Shown here in pieces: positions 32,501 through 42,540 of a stretch of 64,000 bases of DNA; position 1 is the first letter of the stretch, and the number at the start of each line of letters is the position of its first letter. The notes beneath the pieces are model-generated. The model was not told the origin of the DNA. It did no database searches and worked only from the letters and a program-made list of their open reading frames with translations. The stretch is from assembly GCA_028583605.1 (NCBI GenBank), contig CM053334.1:19006618-19070617 (forward strand), read 5' to 3'. This DNA comes from Dastarcus helophoroides (taxonomy: Eukaryota; Arthropoda; Insecta; Coleoptera; Bothrideridae). A program made the translations under genes and the position numbers.

Positions 32501-35500
32501 TGGTCTCCTATTTTTCATTATTCCTATTCTATGTAAAATAATCTAACCTCTTAATTTGTGAACTGTCATGAAGTGACGTTTTCAATAAATCTAAATATCA
32601 CGTGGTCGCATTTCAAAAACTGTTTAGAAAATTGTCAACAACCCATAAAAATTTAAATATTTCCAAACTGGGCCGAAGAAATATTAAATAAATTCAAAAG
32701 AACGTTCAGAACTACGAACGTTCAAAACGACGAACTTTCTGAACGACGACCGTTCAGAACGACGAACGTTCAGAACGACAAACGTTCAGAACGACGAAGG
32801 TTCAAAACGACGAACGTTTAGAACGACGAAGGTTCAGAACGAAGAAGGTTCAGAACGACAAACGTTCAGAACGACGAACGTTTAGAACGACGAAGGTTCA
32901 GAACGACGAAGGCTCAGAAGAGCGAACCTTCAGAACGACAAAGGTTCAGAACGACGAACGTTCAGAACTACAAATGTTCAAAACGGCGAACGTTCAGAAT
33001 GACGAAGGTTCAGAACGACGAACGTTTGAATGACGAAGGTTCAAAACGACGAACGTTCAGAACTACAAACGTTTAAAACGACGAACGTTCAGAACGACGA
33101 ACGTTCAAAATGACGAAGGTTTAGAACGACGAACGTTCAGAACGACGAACGTTTAAAACGACGAACTTTCTGAACGACGAAGTTCAGAACGACGAACATT
33201 CAGAACGACGAACTTTCAGAACGGCGAACTTTCAGAACGACGAACGTTCAGAACGACAAAGATTCAGAACGACGAAGATTCAGAACGACGAACGTTCCGA
33301 ACGACGAAGGTTCAGAACGACGAAGGCTCAGAATGACGAACCTTCAGAACGACAAAGGTTCGGAACGACGAACGTTTGAACGACGAAGCTTCAGAACGAC
33401 GAAGGTTCAGAATGACGAAGGTTCAGAACGACGAACGTTCAGAACTACGAACACTTAAAACGAAGAACTTTCTGTACGACGAACGCTCAGAACGACAAAC
33501 GTTCAGAACGACAAAGGTTCAGAACGACGAACGTTTAGAACGACGAAGGTTCAGAACGACGAAGGTTCAGAACGACGAACGTTTCAGAACGACGAACTTT
33601 CAGAACGACGAACTTTTAGAGCGACGAACGTTCAGAACGACGAACTTTCAGAACGAGTAACTTTCAGAACGACGAACGTTCAGAACGACGAACGTTCAGA
33701 ACGACGAAGATTCAGAACGACGAACGTTTAGAACGACGAAGGTTCAGAACGACGAACCTTCAGAACGACGAACCTTCAGAACGACGAAGGTTCTGAACGA
33801 CGAAGGTCCAGAATGACGAAGGCTCAAAACGACGAACCTTCAGAACGACGAACGTTCAGAACTATAAATGTTCAAAACGACGAACGTTAAGAATGACGAA
33901 GGTTCAGAACGGCGAACGTTCAGAATGACGAACCTTCAGAACGACGAACGTTCAGAACGACGAACGTTCAGAACGACGAACCTTCAGAACGACGAACGTT
34001 CAGAACGACGAACCTTCAGAACGACGAACCTTCAGAACTACGAACGTTTAAAACGACGAACTTTCTGAACGACGAACGTTCAGAACGACGAAGGTCCAGA
34101 ACGACGAAAGCTCAGAATGACGAACCTTCAGAACGACAAAGGTTCAGAACGACAAACGTTTAGAACGACGAAGGTTTAAAACGACGAAGGTTCAGAATGA
34201 CGAAGGCTCAGGACGACGAACCTTCAGAACGACGAACGTTCAGAACTACGAATGTTCAAAACGACGAAGGTTCAGAACGACGAACGTTCAGAACGACGAA
34301 CCTTCAGAACGACGAACGTTCAGAACGACGAACCTTCAGAACGACGAACGTTCAGAACTACAAACGTTTAAAACGACGAACTTTCTGAACGATGAACGTT
34401 TAGAACGACGAAGGTTCAGAATGACGAAGGTTCAGAACGACGAAGGTTCAGAACGCCGAAGGCTCACAACGACGAACCTTCAGAACGACAAAGGTTCAGA
34501 ACGACAAACGTTTAGAACGACGAAGGTTCTGAACGACGAAGGTCCAGAATGACGAAGGCTCAAAACGACGAACCTTCAGAACGACGAACGTTCAGAATGA
34601 CGAAGGTTCAGAACGGCGAACGTTCAGAATGACGAACCTTCAGAACGACGAACGTTCAGAACGACGAACGTTCAGAACGACGAACCTTCAGAACGACGAA
34701 CGTTCAGAACGACGAACCTTCAGAACGACGAACCTTCAGAACTACGAACGTTTAAAACGACAAACTTTCTGAACGACGAACGTTCAGAACGACGAAGGTT
34801 CATAACGACGAAAGCTCAGAATGACGAACCTTCAGAACGACAAAGGTTCAGAACGACAAACGTTTAGAACGACGAAGGTTTAAAACGACGAAGGTTCAGA
34901 ATGACGAAGGCTCAGGACAACGAACCTTCAGAACGACGAACGTTCAGAACTACGAATGTTCAAAACGACGAAGGTTCAGAACGACGAACGTTCAGAACGA
35001 CGAACCTTCAGAACGACGAACGCTCAGAACGAGGAACCTTCAGAACGACGAACGTTCAGAACTACAAACGTTTAAAACGACGAACTTTCTGAACGACGAA
35101 CGTTTAGAACGACGAAGGTTCAGAATGACGAAGGTTCAGAACGACGAAGGTTCAGAACGCCGAAGGCTCACAACGACGAACCTTCAGAACGACAAAGGTT
35201 CAGAACGACAAACGTTTAGAACGACGAAGGTTCTGAACGACGAAGGTCCAGAATGACGAAGGCTCAAAACGACGAACCTTCAGAACGACGAACGTTCAGA
35301 ACTATAAATGTTCAAAACGACGAACGTTCAGAATGACGAAGGTTCAGAAGGGCGAACGTTCAGAATGACGAACCTTCAGAACGACGAACGTTCAGAACGA
35401 CGAACGTTCAGAACGACGAACCTTCAGAACGACGAACCTTCAGAACTACGAACGTTTAAAACGACGAACTTTCTGAACGACGAACGTTCAGAACGACGAA

Positions 35501-38500
35501 CGTTCAGAACGACGAACGTTCAGAACGACGAACGTTCAGAACGACGAAAGCTCAGAATGACGAACCTTCAGAACGACAAAGGTTCAGAACGACAAACGTT
35601 TAGAACGACGAAGGTTTAAAACGACGAAGGTTCAGAATGACGAAGGCTCAGGACGACGAACCTTCAGAACGACGAACGTTCAGAACTACGAATGTTCAAA
35701 ACGACGAAGGTTCAGAACGACGAACGTTCAGAACGACGAACCTTCAGAACGACGAACGCTCAGAACGACGAACCTTCAGAACGACGAACGTTCAGAACTA
35801 CAAACGTTTAAAACGACGAACTTTCTGAACGACGAACGTTTAGAACGACGAAAGTTCAGAATGACGAAGGTTCAGAAAGACAAAGGTTCAGAACGCCGAA
35901 GCCTCACAACGACGAACCTTCAGAACGACAAAGGTTCAGAACGACAAACGTTTAGAACGACGAAGGTTCTGAACGACGAAGGTCCAGAATGACGAAGGCT
36001 CAAAACGACGAACCTTCAGAACGACGAACGTTCAGAACTATAAATGTTCAAAACGACGAACGTTCAGAATGACGAAGGTTCAGAACGGCGAACGTTCAGA
36101 ATGACGAACCTTCAGAACGACGAACGTTCAGAACGACGAACGTTCAGAACGACGAAAGTTCAGAACGACGAACCTTCAGAACGACGAACGTTCAGAATTA
36201 CAAACGTTTAAAACGACGAACTTTCTGAACGACGGACGTTCAGAACGACGAACCTTCAGAACGACGAACCTTCAGAACGACGAACCTTCAGAACGACGAA
36301 CCTTCAGAACGTCGAACCTTCAGTACTATGAAGTTTAAAACGACGAACTTTCTGAACGACGAACGTTCAAAACGACGAACATTCAGAACGACGAACGTTC
36401 AGAACGAGAAAACATACAAATATCGGAACAGACTTAAATGCACTTTTTTTTTCAGACGCTGCTAGCCCTGATGGTTAACTTTTCCAGTCTTGCACCTAGC
36501 ATGAGCTTAGGATTTTCAGCGATTGCAATACCCCCATTGATGGACCTACAGAATCCACAAGCCTTAACAGTGGAACAAGCCTCCTGGTTCGGTAAGGTAT
36601 ACACTTAGTAATAGTAATCCTATTTTTCTGATAAAATTGTACCTGAAAAAGAAAAGAGAAAAAAAATTAGCAAGAACTGTTGCTATCTGGAGCAATAACT
36701 CCACTTTTTGATTTGTAAGCACTAAATTTTGATTCACTCAGACAACAAACAGAGATAAATTAAATTTTAGTACTTACATTAGTAACTAGCTATTACCCAC
36801 GACTTAATTCGCAGAAATAAAATAATAATTGCTTCTAGTACAGTATCTAGATCAAGTATCAGTATCTAGATCAGGAATCAATGATGAAATCAAATAATAC
36901 TATATAACTCTGTCAAACCTAACCCAACCAATGCTTTCAATGCATAATATTAATGAGGAAGTTTCTAGAAGATTTTTCTGGAATAACTTGTATTTCAGGC
37001 TTCAAGGAACCCCTGTACTTTTTTTCATTGAAATCGATTTGCTAATTTACCAGAGAAAAGCCAGCAAATAGACAAACAAACCCGTTTTCGCGTTCAAATT
37101 AAGATTGGCATTTATGTACGTCTCCCTGAGTACTAGTCTATGTAGGTCTCGATAAGTATGAGTTTATGTACATCTCCACCAAGTTTAAAGTTAATGAACT
37201 TTTCTTTAGCATAATTCGAAGTAAATTTGCCTAACTTGTTACCAAAAAAGTCGAAAAATAGTAATTCCAAAAATTTCCTCAGCTAGCATCGCTTCGCTGG
37301 TGACTCCCTTGGGCTGCTTCATATCAGGTCCCATCTCGGACAAATTCGGAAGACGAAGCGCCTTCTTCGCCATAAACATCGTCAGCTTTATCGGCTGGTT
37401 GACGTTAGCGGGCGCCTCCCACCTACCAAAGCACCAATTCCCCATCCTACTGATCGGCAGGATGCTAACCGGTCTATCAACTGGTTTATCCAGCATGCCC
37501 CCCAACGTATACATGGCCGAAGTTGCTTGCTCAAAAATGCGAAGCGTTTTCACCACTTGGAGCTCGATATCTTTCTCATTGGGAGTCCTCATTGTCTACA
37601 TTTTAGGATACATACTAAAGGTGGGTAAACATCAACTATGTTCTATGCGAGTCTAATACATTCCAATAGGATTCATGGGGTACAGTGGCGCTAATAACGA
37701 CGCTCTTTCCATGCGTTGGTATGTTCTTCAGCGTTTTCCTAATCCCGGAATCACCTGTCTGGTTAATAGCCAAGAATCGTTACGATGAAGCCAAAGTTAA
37801 CATGTGCAAGCTCTACAACGTTAAAAACTACGTCGGCGAAGTGCAAGAAGAAGTTGAGACTTTAGTACGCAACCAAGCTAAAGCGAAACTCGGCTCTAGC
37901 AACAAAAAAACGATTTGGACGCACCTAATGAAAAAAATCAAGTATTTTAGACAACCCACGTGCTACAAACCACTCCTCTTGATCTCAATCTACTTCTTCT
38001 TCCAACAGTTCACCGGGACGTTCGTCATCGTGTTCTACGGGATTAATATCGTTCAAGAAGCTGGGATTACATTAGATCCGTACGCGACGATCGTTATTAT
38101 TGGGGCCACTCGCTTCGTCGCCGCTATTTTGTTGAGTTTCATCAGTCGAGTGATGGGGAGAAAGCCACTGTCGATAATTTCGGGCGTGGGGATGAGCGTT
38201 TGTATGCTTCTGTTGGCCACCTACGTGCTATTTCAAGGAACATTCTCCCCCAATTGGATGATACTACCCATACTGCTCCTCACTGGTTATTTCTTCACCA
38301 GCACTTTAGGGTTCCTCACGTTACCCTTCGCTATGGCGGCGGAGATGTTCCCCGCTAGGGTCAGGGGGACAGCATCGGGTCTTACGTCTTGCTTAGCGTA
38401 CGTTTTTAACTTCATTGTGGTCAAGAGTTACGAGGATATGATGAGGTTGATGCACAGGCACGGGGTATTTTATTTCTACGGGGGGATGGCCGTCCTAGGA

Positions 38501-38614
38501 ACTTTGTACGTCATATTTTTCCTTCCCGAAACCAAAGGGAAAAGCTTGCAGGAAATTGAGGAGTATTTCGAACGAAAGAAGCCTAGGGACGAAGTTAAAG
38601 CTCTGAACGAGTGA
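29595..38614 (+). CDS. Facilitated trehalose/sugar transporter, Tret1-like, 4 exons, ~495 aa
   Basis: MFS sugar porter (SLC2/Tret1 type), expected in the plasma membrane to move trehalose or hexoses by facilitated diffusion. Exons: 29595-29663, 36456-36591, 37283-37620, 37670-38614. All junctions are GT-AG and keep frame (phases 0, 1, 0); the last intron is 49 nt. Exon 1 encodes a basic cytosolic N-terminus (23 aa, ending KPVKKQ) and exon 2 encodes TM1 and ends ASWF. Hallmarks seen: DKFGRR after TM2, GRMLTGLSTGLS, PESPVWL, QQFTGTFVIVFYG in TM7, RVMGRKP, AEMFPARVRG and PETKGKSLQEIE near the C-terminus. The length is normal for the family. Intron 1 is 6.8 kb and almost wholly satellite DNA. AATAAA at 38694-38699 is a likely poly(A) signal. 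Substrate cannot be settled from sequence; exon 1 is the least certain part. Confidence 0.9.
30545..30742. mobile_element. Penelope-like inverted repeat, second copy with central deletion
   Basis: Diverged copy of the 543-765 element: the left arm runs from about 30551 to 30649 and the right arm from about 30650 to 30742. The right arm lacks the innermost ~27 bases (GTTTCTCT through the start of stem II), so only the left arm keeps a full hammerhead. It ends with TGAAGATAACCAAGGACC, matching in reverse the flank of the first copy. Confidence 0.8.
30595..30643 (-). ncRNA. Hammerhead-ribozyme-like fold with GUC cleavage site
   Basis: On the minus strand: GTTTCTCT, core CTGAAGA, stem II GACAG/CTGTC, GAAAC, short stem III ending GCGTC, then AGAGCAAC closing stem I. 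The cleavage triplet is GUC, the most usual one, where the 658-706 copy has GUU. The same extra U after the core is present. Confidence 0.6.
31545..31960. repeat. Diverged dispersed repeat (GGGACGGATTTATATGCAAA)
   Basis: Five related motifs at about 31555, 31668, 31737, 31866 and 31925, spaced 60-110 bases, with the same theme as 7395-7620, 7790, 28765 and, reversed, 14637. Units vary a lot, so this is an old array or family of fragments. Confidence 0.65.
32150..32697 (+). mobile_element. Penelope-like fragment with complete hammerhead, inside the 16-bp array
   Basis: Non-array sequence framed by AACGTTCA on both sides. It is related in inverted orientation to 23441-23887: both have the hammerhead 3' half, ...CATGAAGTGACGTTTTCAAT..., AACTGGGCCGAAGAAAT and a GGTAGACCCTTATTGACC-like end. 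It has no reverse transcriptase frame; a short, non-autonomous copy. Confidence 0.8.
32375..32421 (+). ncRNA. Complete type-I-like hammerhead ribozyme
   Basis: All conserved parts are present. Stem I: GCGCTG (32375-32380) pairs with CAGTGC (32416-32421), one G.U. Core CTGACGA is at 32381-32387. Stem II: GCTC/GAGC (32388-32391/32398-32401) with hexaloop AAATGA. GAA of the core plus A15.1 is at 32402-32405. Stem III is ACAT/ATGT with a 2-base turn, then C17 at 32415, giving a GUC triplet cleaved after 32415. The minimal stem III is characteristic of retroelement hammerheads. It would be transcribed in the same sense as the transporter gene, within its first intron. Confidence 0.85.
36592..37282. 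other. Transporter intron 2 (691 nt)
   Basis: AT-rich intron with donor GTAAGG and acceptor TTTCCTCAG; no repeat or RNA gene recognised in it. Confidence 0.7.
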
Positions 38615-39636
38615 CGAAGCTGTGATTGAGTCGAATATGATGGAGGGAAGATAAGGGGATCTTTCTAAAGAAAGCTGCTACAGCAAACGAAGAAATAAAG
38701 CAAAGAGTAACGCACTCGTTTTATAAAAGTTGATAGAATGTTGTATTATAGGTTAAGATTCTAGACAGTGTTGCCGGGTGTACGGTTGTGTCGGTTTTTA
38801 ATATTTTGACAGGAGCGCTTTCGAAAGCGCATGTTTATCCTTCCATGTGTGGGAGCTTAAACGGGGTAGGTCGTAGCGAACGTAACACCAAGGGTTTATA
38901 ACAACTTTATTACTTTTTAATGTAAGAAATTACAAAAACGCGGGACCGGCGACTAACTTCAGCCAGCACGAACCACACACATCTAATTTCCAAAGACAAC
39001 TAACTCTTCCTTCCCGCCAAGACGGGGTCGAGCCATCTATGCTTCGCGTCACCCCGAATTGACGTTGACGTTGTACTGCCAACTTCAAATAACGAACAAT
39101 TAGCGGGCTATTCAAAATTTAAACCTACACATGTTTAATTAAATCATATTTTGACGTTTTATTTATCGAAAATTAATACCTTCTGCTGCACTAGCACCCT
39201 CTTAATTTACCACTGTTTTTACGGACATATTTGAATACACAGAGATTGCCTCTTTCTATCCTCCAAAGTTTTGTGGTTAAAGCAATCGATGTTCTAACAT
39301 AGAGATGGGAGTAGAATTCTACGAATGTATATGAATATATTGCCAATCGCAAATGTCAAATAAATAAATAATTTCTTATTTTGACATTTCAAATTACAAT
39401 GAAATAATATTTTGTAATAATTATTAGGTAAAAATAAAAGACGAAGATGTTTATAGTAGAAAATTTAGTGGTTGCACTCTAAATTTGAATTTAAAATTAA
39501 CCAATCACAAAAATGTGGAGATCACAGACTCCCTAAATAAGGAATACAGAACGAGTAGTTTATTAGTGCTACTAAAAACTGCCACACACTGACATTACTC
39601 TATGAACTTGAAGAGTGGATTGTTTGTTATTATAAT
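38615..39636. other. Intergenic region between convergent genes
   Basis: Separates the 3' ends of the transporter and the SDR gene. It contains the 16-bp palindrome GCGCTTTCGAAAGCGC at 38815-38830 and, on the minus strand, AATAAA (39564-39559) for the SDR gene. The rest is AT-rich and featureless apart from a GC-richer patch at 38930-39070, where an open frame shows no domain. Confidence 0.6.
38694..38699 (+). terminator. Poly(A) signal AATAAA of the transporter gene
   Basis: Canonical hexamer 80 bases after the stop codon. Cleavage site not visible from sequence. Confidence 0.6.
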
Positions 39637-42186
39637 TTAAACTGGTTCCCCCAGAGGGCGCAACATAACTTCTTGAACCTGGAACAGAGCACGATTGTTT
39701 GTTACGTAAGTATTTTAAACCAAACAATACCTGAACGTGTGGGGGTGTGGATAAGACGTAAATAACCGCGTCCGCGACATCTTGACCTGTCAATTTTGGA
39801 AGCGACTCGTATACCTTGTCAAATTCTCCGTTGCCCAAATTTAATTTATTAGCAGTTGCGAATTCGGTGTCAACTGGCCCAGGACTCACACTCTATAACA
39901 CAAAAGCATGACGAAACAACATGAAACTAAATAAAATTGAGAAACACTTTTTTGAACCCCCGTTTAATTACTGTTTTCCTAACCCTTGACTAGTGAGCTG
40001 ACGTAATTTTTAAGTATGGTTATCTAGAAGGTAAGGTTGCGTTACGCCGTACTTTGAAAATGGGATTGAAAACCTTCCACTGTTCGCAACGCCATCTATT
40101 AATCCGCAAATACATACACCACAGAATTCTATATTATCGTGGGTCAAACATTGCCAAACGAGTAGTTAAAACGTACACCTAATAGATTGAAGTAGTTTTA
40201 ACTTCAGCGGTGGACGCTCCTCCCTGATTAAAAGATGAATAAAGGATGTTCTAGACACGCTTTTCTAGGAAAAGTGCAAAAAAAGGTTAACACGACAGTG
40301 ATGTGATAGATTGGATACATTGTACCTACGACTACCACCATCCATTGATATCAGTAGGTTCAATTTAAGCTCTCGTTTTACAGTTTTCGCTCAATACTTG
40401 CTAGTAATACACAACAGAGGTCGCTAGTGTCAGTCAATGGAAATCAATCCCATTTTCATTCGACAAATATCGTTACTGATTCATCTCTTTCTGGTAGGAC
40501 TCCCTATTTTAGGTCATAGTCGCGTGTCAAAAAAATTGTCTGCAAGTCAAGCATTTTCGTTAATTAATTTTAATTAAATTTATTACGTAAATACCGATTT
40601 AAATTTTTTCCATCAATCGGGCTCGTTATTGCAATTTGTTAGTTACCGTGACTCGAATCTTATCCCCCATATCCATAAATTCCTGCCTCAAGGTCTCAGT
40701 TAGAGCCGTCACGGCGAATTTCGAAGCTGAATACATATTCAACCTGGGAACTCTAGCCACGTAGTGCCCCAAAACACTATTTATATGTATTATATGCCCG
40801 TTGACACCATTTCGTCGCATATCCTGGACGGCTTCCCTGGTTGCAATCGAGAGACCTAACACGTTCGTGTCCAGGATTCTCTTCCACATTTCCGTGTCTC
40901 CCTCTGTCAAATTAGTAGGCTGAGAAACGCCGGCGTTGTTAACTAGAATGTGAACGGGTCCGACATTGTCTATGACCCATTGAAACGCGTTCTTTATGTC
41001 TTCTTCTTTGGTCATGTCCGCTTTCACGGCGTGTAGTTTGCCGGGTTGGTCGATCAAGGATTTGGCTAGGTCTTCGACTCTTTCTTTGCGTCTGGCGAAG
41101 CCGACAACCTTAAATAAACATAAAATCATTCCTATTGAGAGGCATTTTCTTCACCAGACGTGTGGAAGAAGTAACTGGCGAGGAAAATGCTACCCAATAG
41201 GAATGAAATTAACTAAACTTTACCAAAAATATACAGGGCATATTTAAACACAAAACTTTAGCGTATGAGTTTTTATTTAATAATTGCGACGTTGTAGAAA
41301 TTACCTACTATTTAAGTAAATAATTAGATATAAATAATATGCAGAGTAAATAATATTTAGAATTATTAGGGATTATGTTGTGTATTGCCATTGGTTAAAT
41401 ATAATTTAAATAACGCATTTACGATGTCGAGTCGGGCATGAATAAATTTCCCTCGTTATTTTTAGTTTTGCAATCAGCCGCTCTTGGCGCTATTTGTATC
41501 TTAGATGTATCGCAGTATAACATCTACTATAATTTATCTATGGTCACGTGAAATCAAATTTTGAATTTTATTAGTTAAATAAACGAATTTAGAGACATAA
41601 ATGTGTTTTATTCAATTAAAAAACAATCTAGCTTTCGTAATTTATACGACATCACGCGCATTTAACTGCATAAATGGAGAGAAATATTAAAATTGATCAC
41701 CTTTGACAGATCACGCAAATGGCCGAATTCATATAAAATTGTCATTTTAAGTAAAAGAAACAACGTTGATGCATTATCACCTCAAAACAATATTTAAAAT
41801 GAGAAAATTTTCTTTCATAATGTCAATCATCCTATATTTTCATATATTATTAATTTTAAATCGCAAGTTTCAGTTCTAGTAGCTGTTCTGAAATACATCA
41901 TCCATAGGGGATATAGCTCAGTGGTAGAGCATTCGACTGCAGATCGAGAGGTCCCCGGTTCAAACCCGGGTGTCCCCTTAACTTCTTTTTTTTAATGTTT
42001 TTTAAAATTAAATACTTCTAATAGTGTTTCAAGATGTTATTAATAAATAAAAATCAAGAATATAATAGTTTTAATTACCTCTAGTCCATATTTTACTAAA
42101 TTTTCGGCTATAGAAGCTCCGCAGCCGCTACTCGCCCCTGTCACTATGGCCACTTTTCCTCTCCATTTCTCCATCGAAAACGACAT
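39637..42186 (-). CDS. Short-chain dehydrogenase/reductase, farnesol-dehydrogenase/DHRS11-like, 4 exons, 257 aa
   Basis: Classical SDR, NADP(H)-dependent oxidoreductase. Exons on the minus strand: 42186-42079, 41108-40647, 39892-39731 and 39678-39637 (stop TAA). All introns are GT-AG in phase 0; the last is 52 nt. Seen: nucleotide-binding TGASSGCG (residues 16-23), GFARR (39-43), whose basic residues favour NADP over NAD, NNAG (93-96), and the catalytic set N118, S147, Y162 and K166 in YSASK, then PGPVDTEF in exon 3 and a C-terminus [10 protein letters not shown] typical of insect farnesol dehydrogenase-like proteins. Length is normal. It lies tail-to-tail with the transporter. Natural substrate (farnesol, other alcohols or ketones) cannot be told from sequence. 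Confidence 0.92.
39893..40646. other. SDR intron 2 (754 nt)
   Basis: AT-rich intron between SDR exons 2 and 3; no repeats or RNA genes recognised. Confidence 0.7.
41907..41978 (+). tRNA. tRNA-Cys (anticodon GCA)
   Basis: 72-nt cloverleaf: acceptor GGGGATA pairs with TGTCCCC (one wobble) plus discriminator T. The A box is TAGCTCAGTGG; the anticodon loop CTGCAGA gives GCA; the B box GGTTCAAACCC sits in a perfect CCCGG/CCGGG T arm. It has no intron and CCA is not encoded. A run of T from about 41986 serves as the Pol III terminator. It sits in intron 1 of the SDR gene on the opposite strand. Confidence 0.97.
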
Positions 42187-42540
42187 TTTCCGCAATTTCA
42201 GCAGCAGTACCGATTGAAGACTGACGCAAACGAATGATTCAATTGCAGAAGTAATTGCGTAAATCTCACTCTCACCAAACGTCCTCGATTAACTCGAGAT
42301 AATGCACTTGGGTATTTAACGAATGACTTTTTTTTTGTAATTTGAATAACCTTGCTCGAAAAGCTTTGTTAATAATTCCGATTGCGACTACGGGGGCCGT
42401 TTAAAAAGTTAAAACGTTTGTACGTCCGAAGACGTAAGGTTTCGTTTAGGAAATTTTCTGCCGCGTAAAGTCGTTTCAAATTGAACAAAAGTGGGGCCAA
42501 CGAAACAGAAATTAAGTAAAACAGAAACCTGTCTATCATT
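42187..42540. other. Upstream region of the SDR gene
   Basis: Probable promoter and 5' UTR of the SDR gene (read on the minus strand). No clear core-promoter motif seen. Confidence 0.4.

Larger units (their letters stand above)
31965..36410. repeat. 16-bp minisatellite AACGACGAACGTTCAG with ~705-735 bp higher-order repeat
   Basis: About 3.9 kb of the 16-base unit (variants AACGACGAAGGTTCAG, AACGACGAACCTTCAG, AATGACGAAGGCTCAG, AACTACAAACGTTTAA), interrupted at about 32150-32695 by a Penelope-like fragment. Marker variants such as ATGACGAAGGCTCAGGAC recur at 34198, 34903 and 35638, showing a higher-order period of about 705-735 bases. The array lies in intron 1 of the transporter and stops only about 45 bases before exon 2. 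Open frames with NDERSERRTF repeats are reading-frame artefacts of the unit. Confidence 0.95.

Noticed and set aside
33376..35828. Repeated plus-strand frames with NDERSERRTF words
   Set aside because: They are translations of the 16-bp minisatellite in an intron; frame is kept only over short stretches and the array is interrupted by stops.
31965..36410. CRISPR-like look of short regular repeats
   Set aside because: Units are contiguous without unique spacers and lie in an intron of a eukaryotic gene.
37239..37592. 117-codon minus-strand frame
   Set aside because: Antisense shadow of transporter exon 3.
38760..39120. Possible LTR remnant around a GC-richer patch
   Set aside because: No TG..CA ends, primer-binding site or duplicate copy in the window.
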